From Desulforudis sp. (GTDB taxonomy: Bacteria; Bacillota; Desulfotomaculia; Desulfotomaculales; Desulforudaceae), in contig JAHRFU010000120.1 of the NCBI GenBank assembly GCA_019084485.1, positions 1-41,607 of the forward strand: a stretch of DNA of 41,607 nt. Reading direction: 5' to 3'. Within the stretch, counting starts at the first letter, position 1. Every line of letters starts with the position of its first letter. The notes under the pieces are model-generated. The model saw only the letters and a program-made list of their open reading frames with translations, did not search any database and had not been told where the DNA came from. This document shows, piece by piece, positions 26,661 to 33,563 of the stretch. The position numbers and the translations under genes were made by a program.

Positions 26661-27527
26661 TTAACTGCCGCCCGGTTGTAATGCTTCACGGAGCGCCTGC
26701 CGCATCACCGCTAGTGGTGCCTCACGTCCGGTCCATAATTGAAAAGAAAGTGCTCCCTGATGGAGTAGCATCCCAGACCCGCTAATGGTAGTAGCCCCGG
26801 ACTGGCCCGCGATCTCCAGGAACCTGGTCCGGCTGGGGTTGTACACCATATCGTACACTAATTGGCCCTGCCTAAACCACCTGGGATCAACAGACGGACA
26901 GCTCTCCACTTCGGGGTGCATACCAAGGGTTGTGGTCTGAACCACCAGATCCGCGGAACTCATTTCCTGTTTCAGCCGACCGCTCTGCTCCCACGAGAGG
27001 GCCGCTGCCTCCACGCCCTGCTGGCTTACCAATTCCGCCATGGCCTCTGCCCTGGCCGGTGTCCGGTTAACAAATACCACACGCCCGGCCCCACTGATAG
27101 CGAGTTGCACCCCAGCCGCTCTGGCCGCGCCGCCAGCTCCGAGAACCACCACCTTTGTTCCAGGAACGGAAAATCCGGCTTCGGTCAGGGAACGAAGAAA
27201 GCCCCCCGCATCCGTGTTGTGACCCACCAGCTTCCCGTCCTCCAGCACAATGGTATTCACGGCACCGATCAGCCGCGCCTCTTTAGCGAGTTGGTCAAGG
27301 AACGAACCTACGGTTTCCTTATGGGGAACCGTGACGTTTACTCCACCCAGATTCAAGGCCTTAATCGCTGCCACCGCACTCTCCAAGCCTTCCGGAGGAA
27401 CCGGGAAGGCTGCATACACGCCGTCCAGTCCCAGGGCCGCAAAGGCCGCGTTGTGCATCGCCGGTGAGACCGAATGCCCCACCGGGAATCCAAACAATCC
27501 GTACACCCTGGTCCGTCCGCTAATCAC
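26661..27527 (-). CDS. aroE: Shikimate dehydrogenase
   Basis: This 288-residue protein has the substrate site FPVGHSVSPAMHNAAF, the catalytic lysine region NVTVPHKETV, GAVNTIV, NTDAGGFLRSL and the NADP-binding loop VLGAGGAARA followed by NRTPARAEAMA. It reduces 3-dehydroshikimate. GTG start overlapping the yqeG stop by eight bases; 40 bases before aroC. Confidence 0.96.
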   Translation of the reverse strand: MISGRTRVYGLFGFPVGHSVSPAMHNAAFAALGLDGVYAAFPVPPEGLESAVAAIKALNLGGVNVTVPHKETVGSFLDQLAKEARLIGAVNTIVLEDGKLVGHNTDAGGFLRSLTEAGFSVPGTKVVVLGAGGAARAAGVQLAISGAGRVVFVNRTPARAEAMAELVSQQGVEAAALSWEQSGRLKQEMSSADLVVQTTTLGMHPEVESCPSVDPRWFRQGQLVYDMVYNPSRTRFLEIAGQSGATTISGSGMLLHQGALSFQLWTGREAPLAVMRQALREALQPGGS

Positions 27528-28050
27528 GACCGGGTCTCCGGCTCAGGCCCACCCGCCGCCTGATCCTGGGCATGAATATGCGCTCCAACTGGCGCGTGAT
27601 CAACGTGGTGCCGATAAACTCCTTACCCTTCATCGGTACGGTCAGAATGGTAAACATCCCTAAACGATTCCCCCCGACAACATCACTGAAAATCTGATCG
27701 CCAACAACCGCCGTCTCACGCGGATCGGTGCCGATCATGCGCAGAGCCGCCTTAAAGGGAGTCCGTCGGGGTTTGACCGCATTGAACACGGCGGGGATGC
27801 CGGCCTCTTCGACCATGCGCTCAGCTGTTCGAGTCCGGTTGTTGGACACTATTGCGATTTTCAGGCCGCGCTCCTTCAAGGCGTTCAGCCATTGAATCAC
27901 CTCGGCTGTAAACTCCGGGGCACCCCTTTCGATGATCGTGTTGTCCAGGTCGAAGATAAGGCCTTTGATGCCCTTGCGTTCCAGCTGCGAAATGTCGATA
28001 TCAAAGATGCTGGAAACATACTGGCTTGGATAAATGAGTCGGTGCAACAC
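27520..28050 (-). CDS. yqeG: YqeG-family HAD phosphatase
   Basis: From a GTG at 28050 the product has 176 residues. AAGGAGG lies six bases upstream and is itself inside an in-frame extension to 28071, so the later start is preferred. Motifs: FDLDNTI (HAD motif I), IVSNN (motif II), KPRRTPF (motif III lysine) and VVGDQIFSDVVGGNRLGM (motif IV). The family is a phosphatidylglycerol-phosphate-like phosphatase group (YqeG/GEP4). In Bacillus yqeG is also next to aroE-containing genes. Confidence 0.92.
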   Translation of the reverse strand: MLHRLIYPSQYVSSIFDIDISQLERKGIKGLIFDLDNTIIERGAPEFTAEVIQWLNALKERGLKIAIVSNNRTRTAERMVEEAGIPAVFNAVKPRRTPFKAALRMIGTDPRETAVVGDQIFSDVVGGNRLGMFTILTVPMKGKEFIGTTLITRQLERIFMPRIRRRVGLSRRPGRD

Positions 28051-28077
28051 TAGAGTCCTCCTTACGGCCAATCTTGA

Positions 28078-29193
28078 TCAGATAATGGGTAGACCAAGCC
28101 TTTCGATTATGGCTCGGGCCAATCCATGCGCATCATCCCGGTCAAAAGCGGGCACGTCCAGCCCAGGAGGCACATCGCCCGCCACCGCAAATATCCCCTC
28201 CGGATTGCCCTTCCAAGGGATGCCGGTACTTACCAAAATCTTCGGATGGGGGAGGTACTTATACCCCTCCACCAGCACCATATCCGTACCGTTGAAATGA
28301 GCCACAACCTCTTCCAGTGTTGGCTCCCCCTCTTGGGCGCGGAATAGGGCCATTCCTCGAGGACTGACCACTGCCGAGACCTCGGCCCCGGCCTGGGCGT
28401 GTTTCCAAGAATCCTTCCCCGGCACATCCAGATCCGCTCCGTGCGGCGCATGCTTTACGGTACCCACCCGAACCCCGAGGTGCTTTAGCTCGGTGACAAT
28501 CTTCGTCACCAGCGTCGTCTTCCCTGAATCCGAGGTACCAACCACACACACCATGGGCAATGTCTTGGCGCCGGCCTGTTCTGTGTCTGCTGGCTCCGAC
28601 TGTTGTACTAATTCCCGCACCCTGGCCCAGTCCTCCGGGTAGTTAACATTAAAGAAAATCTTTTCGGGTTCGCCCAGTTTCCGGATTTCCGATTCTGAAA
28701 TATACTTTACCCTAACTGTGGAAAATAAGTCAGCAACCCGCCGCCGGCCGCTGGAAAGAAACTCCTGCACGTGGGGTAGGCAGTTCTTCCCATAGACGGC
28801 GTACAGCGGCTCTGGATGGCTCCTGATCACCGGCACCACACAATCATATCCTTCGGCCTGCGCTACGAGGAATGCGGCCACCCGGACGCTTATGAAGGGC
28901 ATGTCACAAGCCACTACGAACACATACGGATTTACGGCGTGCGTTAGCGCGGCGTGAATTCCGCTCAAAGGGCCCTGATACGGGATGACATCCGGAATCA
29001 CACGGGCTTCGAGGTGTGCATAGCGTTCCATCTCATTCGCAATCACCAGGACCTCGTCAAAAGTGCTGTACAGACCGTTAAGGGTGCGTTGAATGATCGG
29101 GCATCCGTCGACCGCCAGAAAGGCCTTGTGCGTCTTCATCCGGGTGTTTCGTCCCCCGGCCAGGATAGCCGCCGAAACTGCAGCGTCTGCCAC
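28078..29193 (-). CDS. MobA-MobB fusion, molybdenum cofactor guanylylation
   Basis: This 371-residue protein joins MobA (about 1-200: AILAGGRNTRMKTHKAFL, PYQGPLSGIHAAL, VVACDMPFI, NVNYPEDW) to MobB (about 212-371: Walker A GTSDSGKTTLV, KHAPHGADLD, LVEGYK). MobA attaches GMP to molybdopterin to make the bis-MGD cofactor of formate dehydrogenases and related enzymes; MobB is a GTPase that assists. Fused MobA-MobB occurs in several anaerobes. The usual RMG of the GTP loop is RMK here. No Mo-enzyme gene is in the window. GTG start with AGAGGAGG about 10 bases upstream. Confidence 0.92.
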   Translation of the reverse strand: MADAAVSAAILAGGRNTRMKTHKAFLAVDGCPIIQRTLNGLYSTFDEVLVIANEMERYAHLEARVIPDVIPYQGPLSGIHAALTHAVNPYVFVVACDMPFISVRVAAFLVAQAEGYDCVVPVIRSHPEPLYAVYGKNCLPHVQEFLSSGRRRVADLFSTVRVKYISESEIRKLGEPEKIFFNVNYPEDWARVRELVQQSEPADTEQAGAKTLPMVCVVGTSDSGKTTLVTKIVTELKHLGVRVGTVKHAPHGADLDVPGKDSWKHAQAGAEVSAVVSPRGMALFRAQEGEPTLEEVVAHFNGTDMVLVEGYKYLPHPKILVSTGIPWKGNPEGIFAVAGDVPPGLDVPAFDRDDAHGLARAIIERLGLPII

Positions 29194-29313
29194 GGACTAT
29201 CTGCCTCCTCTGTTTTAGGTGAATGCTATCCCTTTTTCGTCAGTGATCGCCCTACTTCCTGCCCTGGCTTGTTCCAAAGTCTCTCCAGTAGACGGAAACC
29301 AGTTATAGACAGG

Positions 29314-29341
29314 CACAATTCGACACATGCGGCCATACATT
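29314..29341 (+). promoter_or_regulatory. SigE/SigK-like promoter before sigK
   Basis: CATACATT (29334-29341) fits the SigE -10 consensus CATACAMT and also the SigK form CATAnnnTA with the next base. CACAATT (29314-29320), 13 bases upstream, is a partial SigE -35 box. The site ends 33 bases before the sigK start, as expected for the mother-cell cascade. Confidence 0.55.
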
Positions 29342-29374
29342 AACTTACAGTCCATATTTACAGGAGGTATGCTA

Positions 29375-30085
29375 ATGCTCCCTCTTGCTTTGCTTGGCAT
29401 TGGTCTGGTGTCCCTAATCAACGGTATCACCCTGCTCCTCTCCTACATTACTAACAACACTTTTCCCCAGCCTCTTTCACGCGAAGAGGAAAGAAAGTAC
29501 CTGCAGCGCATGCTGGCCGGTGACACGGAGGCTAAGAACGTGCTCACCGAAAGAAACCTTCGGTTAGTTGCACACATCATCAAGAAATACGACAACACCG
29601 GGGAAGACATCGACGACTTGATTTCCATCGGTACCATCGGCCTGATCAAGGCTATCAACACCTTCAACCCGGACAAGGGGGCCAGGTTAGCTACCTATGC
29701 CGCCCGTTGTATTGAGAATGAAATCCTCATGAGCCTGAGGATGGCCAAAAAGACCCGTTCGGCTGTGTCCCTTCAGGATCCCATCGGGGTGGATAAGGAA
29801 GGCAACGAGATTTCATTGATAGACGTTATGGGAACCGAATCCGACATAGTGGAGGATGAAGTCGAGTCCCGGTTTGAGCAGCAGCGCCTGCGTGAGAAAA
29901 TGAAGAAACTATCCCGACGGGAAAAACACGTCTTAAGTCTCCGTTTTGGACTGTGTGACGGTATCCGACAAACCCAGCAGGAAATTGCGACCGACATGGG
30001 GATCTCCAGGAGTTACGTCTCCAGAATCGAAAAACGAGCGATCAATAAGTTAAACAAGGAACTAGGTTTTGAGGGCACACCCTAA
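29375..30085 (+). CDS. sigK: Sporulation sigma factor SigK with pro-sequence
   Basis: From the ATG at 29375 (AGGAGG seven bases upstream) this is a 236-residue sigma factor. It begins with a hydrophobic pro-sequence ([20 protein letters not shown]) followed by [12 protein letters not shown]; by comparison with Bacillus pro-SigK the cut would fall at S23/Y24. Region 2 ([44 protein letters not shown]) and region 4 ([22 protein letters not shown]) are complete. It directs late mother-cell transcription. The gene is whole, without a skin-type insertion. An ATG at 29369 sits too close to the ribosome site. Confidence 0.95.
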   Translation: MLPLALLGIGLVSLINGITLLLSYITNNTFPQPLSREEERKYLQRMLAGDTEAKNVLTERNLRLVAHIIKKYDNTGEDIDDLISIGTIGLIKAINTFNPDKGARLATYAARCIENEILMSLRMAKKTRSAVSLQDPIGVDKEGNEISLIDVMGTESDIVEDEVESRFEQQRLREKMKKLSRREKHVLSLRFGLCDGIRQTQQEIATDMGISRSYVSRIEKRAINKLNKELGFEGTP

Positions 30086-30111
30086 TCCGCACAATCTTAC
30101 TATTAAATACA

Positions 30112-30137
30112 AAGCGCAGGATCGAAATCCTGCGCTT
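30112..30137. terminator. Bidirectional hairpin between sigK and the convergent gene
   Basis: AAGCGCAGGAT (30112-30122) and its exact complement (30127-30137) form an 11-bp stem with a CGAA loop. It lies 26 bases after sigK and 48 bases after the end of the convergent minus-strand gene. Neither side has a long U run; T-rich bases follow in both directions. Confidence 0.75.
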
Positions 30138-30185
30138 AATTGGTGTTTACAGTCTCTGGTAGCGTTCGGTCAAATGGACCACAGA

Positions 30186-30488
30186 CTACTCATCCAGATC
30201 GATGACTAATGCGCCTTCCTTTTCATCGTACTTACAGGCATACTTGCCCTTCGCGGTAATGTCAAAGTGACTGCGAAACCTGTTAGCTAAGACTTTATTC
30301 TTACTGACCGTAAAACCTTCTCCCTCTGCCTTAGCAATTTTAACCTGTTTACTTTCATTGTCATAGTACAACAGAACGTTATTGGCGTCCAGGGCAGTCG
30401 CCGCTTTGGGAGACAATGTAAAGTGGTGCTTACTGAGGGCTACGTACATTTCCGATGTTTTACGTGGTCTGAATACCTGCCAAGCCAT
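30186..30488 (-). CDS. Small conserved-looking protein of unknown function
   Basis: This 100-residue protein (MAWQVFRPRKTSEMYVALSK ... GALVIDLDE) is well supported as a gene: GGAGG lies seven bases before the ATG and a good SigA promoter lies just upstream. It appears to be a compact alpha/beta protein with LSPKAATAL, VLLYYDNESKQVKIAKA and FTVSKNKVLANRF. The pattern recalls small regulators with a swapped-hairpin fold, but I do not recognise the family and assign no function. Confidence 0.7.
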   Translation of the reverse strand: MAWQVFRPRKTSEMYVALSKHHFTLSPKAATALDANNVLLYYDNESKQVKIAKAEGEGFTVSKNKVLANRFRSHFDITAKGKYACKYDEKEGALVIDLDE

Positions 30489-30517
30489 GAAACTACCTCC
30501 AATTACAATATAGTTGT

Positions 30518-30546
30518 ATTATAACCAGGACTCTGTAAATTGTAAA
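30518..30546 (-). promoter_or_regulatory. SigA-type promoter of the 100-residue protein gene
   Basis: On the minus strand TTTACA (30546-30541) and a perfect TATAAT (30523-30518) are 17 bases apart. The transcription start would fall about 23 bases before the ATG, leaving room for the GGAGG site. Confidence 0.75.
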
Positions 30547-30750
30547 CCAATGTACACAATAATATAGTATTCCGGACGCCCTGTCATAAGAGAGTGTTTA
30601 TGAACACTTGTCGGAATGGTATCTTGTTTAATGTCCAGAACCCCCATCCAGGCAACTCTGGCACCAACGCTAGTTACCGAATTGCCTGCACTTGTGACAA
30701 AAACTGTGTCATAATACAAAGATAAAGCTCAGGATTAACGGCCCAGAGAA

Positions 30751-30770
30751 CAACGGTTATTGAACCGTTG
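30751..30770 (+). promoter_or_regulatory. 8-bp inverted repeat upstream of the ferredoxin gene
   Basis: CAACGGTT (30751-30758) and AACCGTTG (30763-30770) are exact inverted repeats with a four-base loop, 41 bases before the GTG start. It could be an operator or a leader hairpin. Confidence 0.5.
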
Positions 30771-30811
30771 AGATTGGCAGAATAGGATCAATGGAGCAAG
30801 GAGGGACTTAG

Positions 30812-31201
30812 GTGGTTAAGCGAAAGATTGTTCGTATTGATGATGACCTCTGTGACGGCTGCGGCCAGTGCGTATCACCGTGCGCGGAAGGCGCAATCGA
30901 ACTTCGTGATGGTAAAGCTAAAGTAATCCGGGATGAACTCTGCGACGGAGCGGGGTTTTGTTTGGGTGTCTGCCCAACCGGAGCCTTATCCATCGAGGAG
31001 CGGGAGGCCGCAGCCTTCAACGAAGGGGCAGTGGAAGAGCACTTGGAAAGCTGCCCCAAGACAGAAAGGTTAGGCCATGAAATTAACTGCCACAACTGTG
31101 GTGCTGATGACACCGACCGTGCCCTGTTCCCGATCCGCAAAGGCGGCGAAAGCACCTGGGTATGTGTCCGCTGTCTTCCGGCCCTGATTCACGGTCACTA
31201 G
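30812..31201 (+). CDS. Two-cluster ferredoxin with C-terminal zinc ribbon
   Basis: This 129-residue protein has a first iron-sulfur motif C14-x2-C17-x2-C20-x3-C24 and a second, C44-x5-C50-x3-C54-P, in which the second cysteine is replaced by Ala47. The first part (to about 78) ends EEREAAAFNEGAVEEHL, familiar from a clostridial ferredoxin family whose second site often has this CDGxGxC form. Residues 93-121 add a C-x2-C ... C-x2-C zinc ribbon (CHNC, CVRC) in place of the usual short tail. It is probably a cytoplasmic electron carrier; the partner is unknown. GTG start with AAGGAGG seven bases upstream. Confidence 0.85.
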   Translation: MVKRKIVRIDDDLCDGCGQCVSPCAEGAIELRDGKAKVIRDELCDGAGFCLGVCPTGALSIEEREAAAFNEGAVEEHLESCPKTERLGHEINCHNCGADDTDRALFPIRKGGESTWVCVRCLPALIHGH

Positions 31202-31228
31202 AACCGACGATTATCTGTTGGATAGGAG

Positions 31229-31417
31229 GTGAATGAGCTGGGCAAAAAGCGTGATGAACTGGACGAAAAACTGGTGATGCTGAACAACGACCCGCCGGGC
31301 CGGTTGGAAGTCGAAGACTACAAAAACCGAATCGCCGCCACCAGACCTGTTGTTGAGCCGGCAAACAAGAAAAGAACCAGGAAAGAAGATACCGAGCAAT
31401 GGCCACCCCGATTCTAA
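31229..31417 (+). CDS. Possible small charged protein after the ferredoxin
   Basis: An open frame of 62 codons (NELGKKRDELDEKLVMLNND ... EQWPPRF) lies 27 bases after the ferredoxin gene. It is very rich in Lys, Glu, Asp and Arg, and the first 18 residues could form an amphipathic helix. A strong TAGGAGGTGA precedes it, but the in-frame GTG overlaps that site; a non-standard CTG at 31238 would be at the right distance. It is not recognised. Confidence 0.4.
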   Translation: MNELGKKRDELDEKLVMLNNDPPGRLEVEDYKNRIAATRPVVEPANKKRTRKEDTEQWPPRF

Positions 31418-31444
31418 AACGTGAGAACTGTGGAGGTGGAAAAG

Positions 31445-31475
31445 CGGGACAGGGTGGAAAACGGGGACAGTCGCC
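31445..31475. repeat. REP-like half-element
   Basis: The stretch contains GCGGGACAGG and then GGAAAACGGGGACAG, close to the arm core at 8417-8441 and 8515-8539 (GGAAACGGGGACAG). No second inverted arm is seen nearby, so it may be a single or decayed REP unit. Confidence 0.45.
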
Positions 31476-31559
31476 CATTCCGTCTACGACCGGCACCACG
31501 AATGATGAAAATTGATACTCCCTATCGTTTGTTCCGGCAATACCCTCAGCGCGCACTGC

Positions 31560-31684
31560 ACCTTCCAGGTGTTGGTATTGGAAGGTAGGCCAGTGACAAC
31601 ACTGGGGTTGTCCAAGCGCTTTGGACCTCATCGAGGGCTCCCAGTGAGGACTGGGGGTCAAATGCCTGGTTCAGAAAACTGGGC
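31560..31684 (+). ncRNA. Candidate structured RNA: six consecutive hairpins
   Basis: Six stems follow one another with at most eight bases between them: ACCTTCCA/TGGAAGGT (31560-31586), CCAGTG/CACTGG (31590-31605), TCCAA/TTGGA (31611-31625), CCTC/GAGG (31626-31636), CCCAGT/ACTGGG (31640-31655) and GCCTGGTT/AACTGGGC (31664-31684). The last stem is complete only with two G-U pairs on the + strand, which favours + orientation. It matches no RNA family I know. It may also be the remains of a repeat. Confidence 0.35.
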
Positions 31685-31687
31685 GCC

Positions 31688-31804
31688 TTAGTAAAGCTGT
31701 TGCCGACGCCGACTTTCTCTGGAGAGTTGATCCAAACCGTTGCGCCATAAGGACAACCAATTCAGGAATTCCCGTGCTGTTCCCTTAAAGGTCATCAAAA
31801 CCAT
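31688..31804 (-). CDS. Possible 38-residue small protein
   Basis: An ATG at 31804 with AGGAGG nine bases upstream opens a frame of 38 codons (MVLMTFKGTAREFLNWLSLW, then a basic, glutamine-rich end). It has an aromatic, amphipathic middle and a strongly basic tail (SRESRRRQQ). It lies 75 bases after the endonuclease-like gene on the same strand. The product is not recognised. Confidence 0.3.
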   Translation of the reverse strand: MVLMTFKGTAREFLNWLSLWRNGLDQLSRESRRRQQLY

Positions 31805-31879
31805 CTGCCTCGCCCTCCTATTGCACTAAGCTTTACCAGTTTGCCAATTACTATGAGGCCGTGTTGACATAAATGTCCA

Positions 31880-32599
31880 TTATGGCATTCTCCAGCAGCT
31901 AGTAATGGCAAGGTCGCCGTACAGGGGGAGATGGTCAGAAGCCGAACTGGCGAATACCTTGACCGCCTCCGGTCTAAAGGGTTCGGACACAAAGATGTAG
32001 TCCAGTCGCTTCTGTGGATCTGTAGAAGGATATGTCGGGCTAGATGCGGGTTCTTCCGAGACTTCGCGAAACCTGCGCAGTACAGGCTGCAGTTCAGATG
32101 CTCGCGGCCGACAGTTGAAATCACCGGCCAGAATCACGGGTATCCTTACCCGATCAAGGCATTTCAGGATTGCAGTCACTTGGCCCGAACGTTCTTCCCG
32201 GTTTAGTCCGAGGTGTGTACAGCCGAGCCAGACCTGCAGTCCATCAATGTCAAGCCATGTTTCAAGCAAACTGCGCTGTTCGGCGATACCGGGCAGGAGA
32301 GTTCGACTGTATTTCGCGATCGTGAAACGGCTGAGCACCGCATTGCCATAAGCACCGACACCCTGAAAGCGCCGATTTTCCCCAAATACATAGTTCATTC
32401 CCAGTGCCTCTCCGAGAATTCGGGCTTGGTCCCTGAAGCCGGATCGGGTACGAAACCGGTCAACTTCCTGAACTGCTACTAAATCCGGGCGAAGCAGCGT
32501 CAGTGTTCGAATGGTTCTGTCCAGTGAGACCCGACCGTCGATGCCCCGCCCATGCCGGATATTGTAGCTGATGATGCGAAGCAAGGTCTGCACCCCCAT
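31880..32599 (-). CDS. Endonuclease/exonuclease/phosphatase-fold protein
   Basis: This 239-residue protein has the EEP-fold motifs in order: ISYNIRHG (Asn), VAVQEVD (metal-binding Glu), GNAVLSR, GDFNCRP (catalytic Asp/Asn), DYIFVS and SDHLPLYGDL (catalytic Asp-His). All catalytic residues are present. The family covers phosphodiesterases of nucleic acids, sphingomyelin and phosphoinositides; the substrate cannot be deduced. No signal peptide is seen. Confidence 0.88.
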   Translation of the reverse strand: MGVQTLLRIISYNIRHGRGIDGRVSLDRTIRTLTLLRPDLVAVQEVDRFRTRSGFRDQARILGEALGMNYVFGENRRFQGVGAYGNAVLSRFTIAKYSRTLLPGIAEQRSLLETWLDIDGLQVWLGCTHLGLNREERSGQVTAILKCLDRVRIPVILAGDFNCRPRASELQPVLRRFREVSEEPASSPTYPSTDPQKRLDYIFVSEPFRPEAVKVFASSASDHLPLYGDLAITSCWRMP

Positions 32600-32676
32600 C
32601 GGAAGATATACCCAGTTTATGCAGCCTGCATCTTCCCGACACGACCAGTCGGTAAGTCACAAGAAAGAAAGCACAA

Positions 32677-32699
32677 CCCCCGGTCTTTCTAACCGGGGG
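32677..32699 (-). terminator. Terminator hairpin after the NadR-like ATPase gene
   Basis: CCCCCGGT (32677-32684) and ACCGGGGG (32692-32699) are exact inverted repeats with a seven-base loop. They lie 12 bases beyond the stop of the minus-strand ATPase gene and are followed by T-rich sequence on that strand. Confidence 0.75.
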
Positions 32700-32711
32700 C
32701 ACTTTCCCTCC

Positions 32712-33356
32712 CTAGAGGCGCTCCGGAGGGTCATCCATGCCAAAGGGTAGCGGCACCGCGTAGTTCACCGGGATCGGTCTAAATCCTCCGACGACACCCC
32801 CCTCTTCTTTGACTATTTCTATCAAGTCTAAGGCACGTTGCACGCGTTCCTCCAGTGTGCCGGTCAGTTCCGCTAATCGGGATGGCTCAACCAACCCCCG
32901 GACTACGGTACGAATCAGCCAGTCCATCTCGTCCCGGTAATCCACGTTCGTGCTACGAAACCCGTCTGCGTGGAGCGGTATTTCAGGGGGGATGTAAAAC
33001 ACCACGTCGTAGGAGCGGCTATGCTTCTCACACTCCAGATAGTAGCCGAGGTTGTCGTGACTGGAGGAACGCCCCGAACGCCACTTGATCCAGTAGGCGG
33101 CGTTGTCCATCACCGTGCGGTCAGCGATAAAGGCATCAAGCTGTTTCTCTACCTCAATCTGACGGATCAGGCATTCCCACTGAAAACGCCTGGAGAGCTG
33201 CGGTCGTCCTTTCAGGTTACACGGACGTTCAAGTCCGAGATCGCGAACCACCACCCTGGCCTGTTCTTCGATCAGCGGGAAATCCAGGCGTTTGGATAGT
33301 TCTCGGGCCAGCGTAGTCTTTCCCACGCTCTGTGCCCCGGTCAGGCCGATACGCAC
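32712..33356 (-). CDS. AAA/NadR-like nucleotide-binding protein
   Basis: This 214-residue protein begins RIGLTGAQSVGKTTLARELSKRL, a Walker A motif (GAQSVGKTT), followed by FIADRTVMDNAAYW (a DRx kinase-type motif) and VVFYIPPEIPL. This resembles the AAA_28 group and the ribosylnicotinamide kinase domain of NadR. It may be a small-molecule kinase, but no substrate can be named. GTG start with AAGGAGG seven bases upstream. Confidence 0.8.
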   Translation of the reverse strand: MRIGLTGAQSVGKTTLARELSKRLDFPLIEEQARVVVRDLGLERPCNLKGRPQLSRRFQWECLIRQIEVEKQLDAFIADRTVMDNAAYWIKWRSGRSSSHDNLGYYLECEKHSRSYDVVFYIPPEIPLHADGFRSTNVDYRDEMDWLIRTVVRGLVEPSRLAELTGTLEERVQRALDLIEIVKEEGGVVGGFRPIPVNYAVPLPFGMDDPPERL

Positions 33357-33563
33357 GGCAGCGCCTCCTTGGCAATGGTATTGATGCTATGTTGCCCATT
33401 GCCAGATGGATCAACCGCCGCCATCAAATTACCTTTCTCTCAGCGCGGTTTCGGCAACGGACTGCACGTAACGTGGGAACTGGCCATCATCTCCCGCATC
33501 TACAAACCGGTGGAGATGCCGGTCCCGCCCGTGGTTAAGCCTGAAGAACACGACCGAACCGCC

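Larger units (their letters stand above)
30489..30811. other. Intergenic region with two divergent starts
   Basis: The left part holds the promoter and ribosome site of the minus-strand gene. The right part leads to the ferredoxin gene: TTGTGACAAAAACTGTGTCATAAT (30693-30716 region) contains a TGACA/TGTCA inverted pair and a CATAAT that could be a -10 box, and an 8-bp perfect inverted repeat lies at 30751-30770. The middle (about 30560-30690) shows nothing I can name. Confidence 0.5.
31418..31879. other. Long intergenic region with REP-like sequence, tandem hairpins and a small ORF
   Basis: No recognisable full gene lies here. From left to right: a REP-like stretch with two GGGACAG cores (31445-31475), six consecutive hairpins (31560-31684), and on the minus strand a 38-codon frame with a good ribosome site (31688-31804). 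The stretch 31480-31555 shows no structure I can name. Confidence 0.6.

Noticed and set aside
26862-27467. 201-codon + strand frame opposite aroE
   Set aside because: aroE motifs are complete on the minus strand; no start signal or recognisable sequence on the + strand.
31083-31661. 192-codon minus-strand frame across the ferredoxin end and the hairpin array
   Set aside because: It overlaps the real ferredoxin gene, and its translation is rich in Pro, Cys and His without a domain pattern; the hairpins explain the region better.
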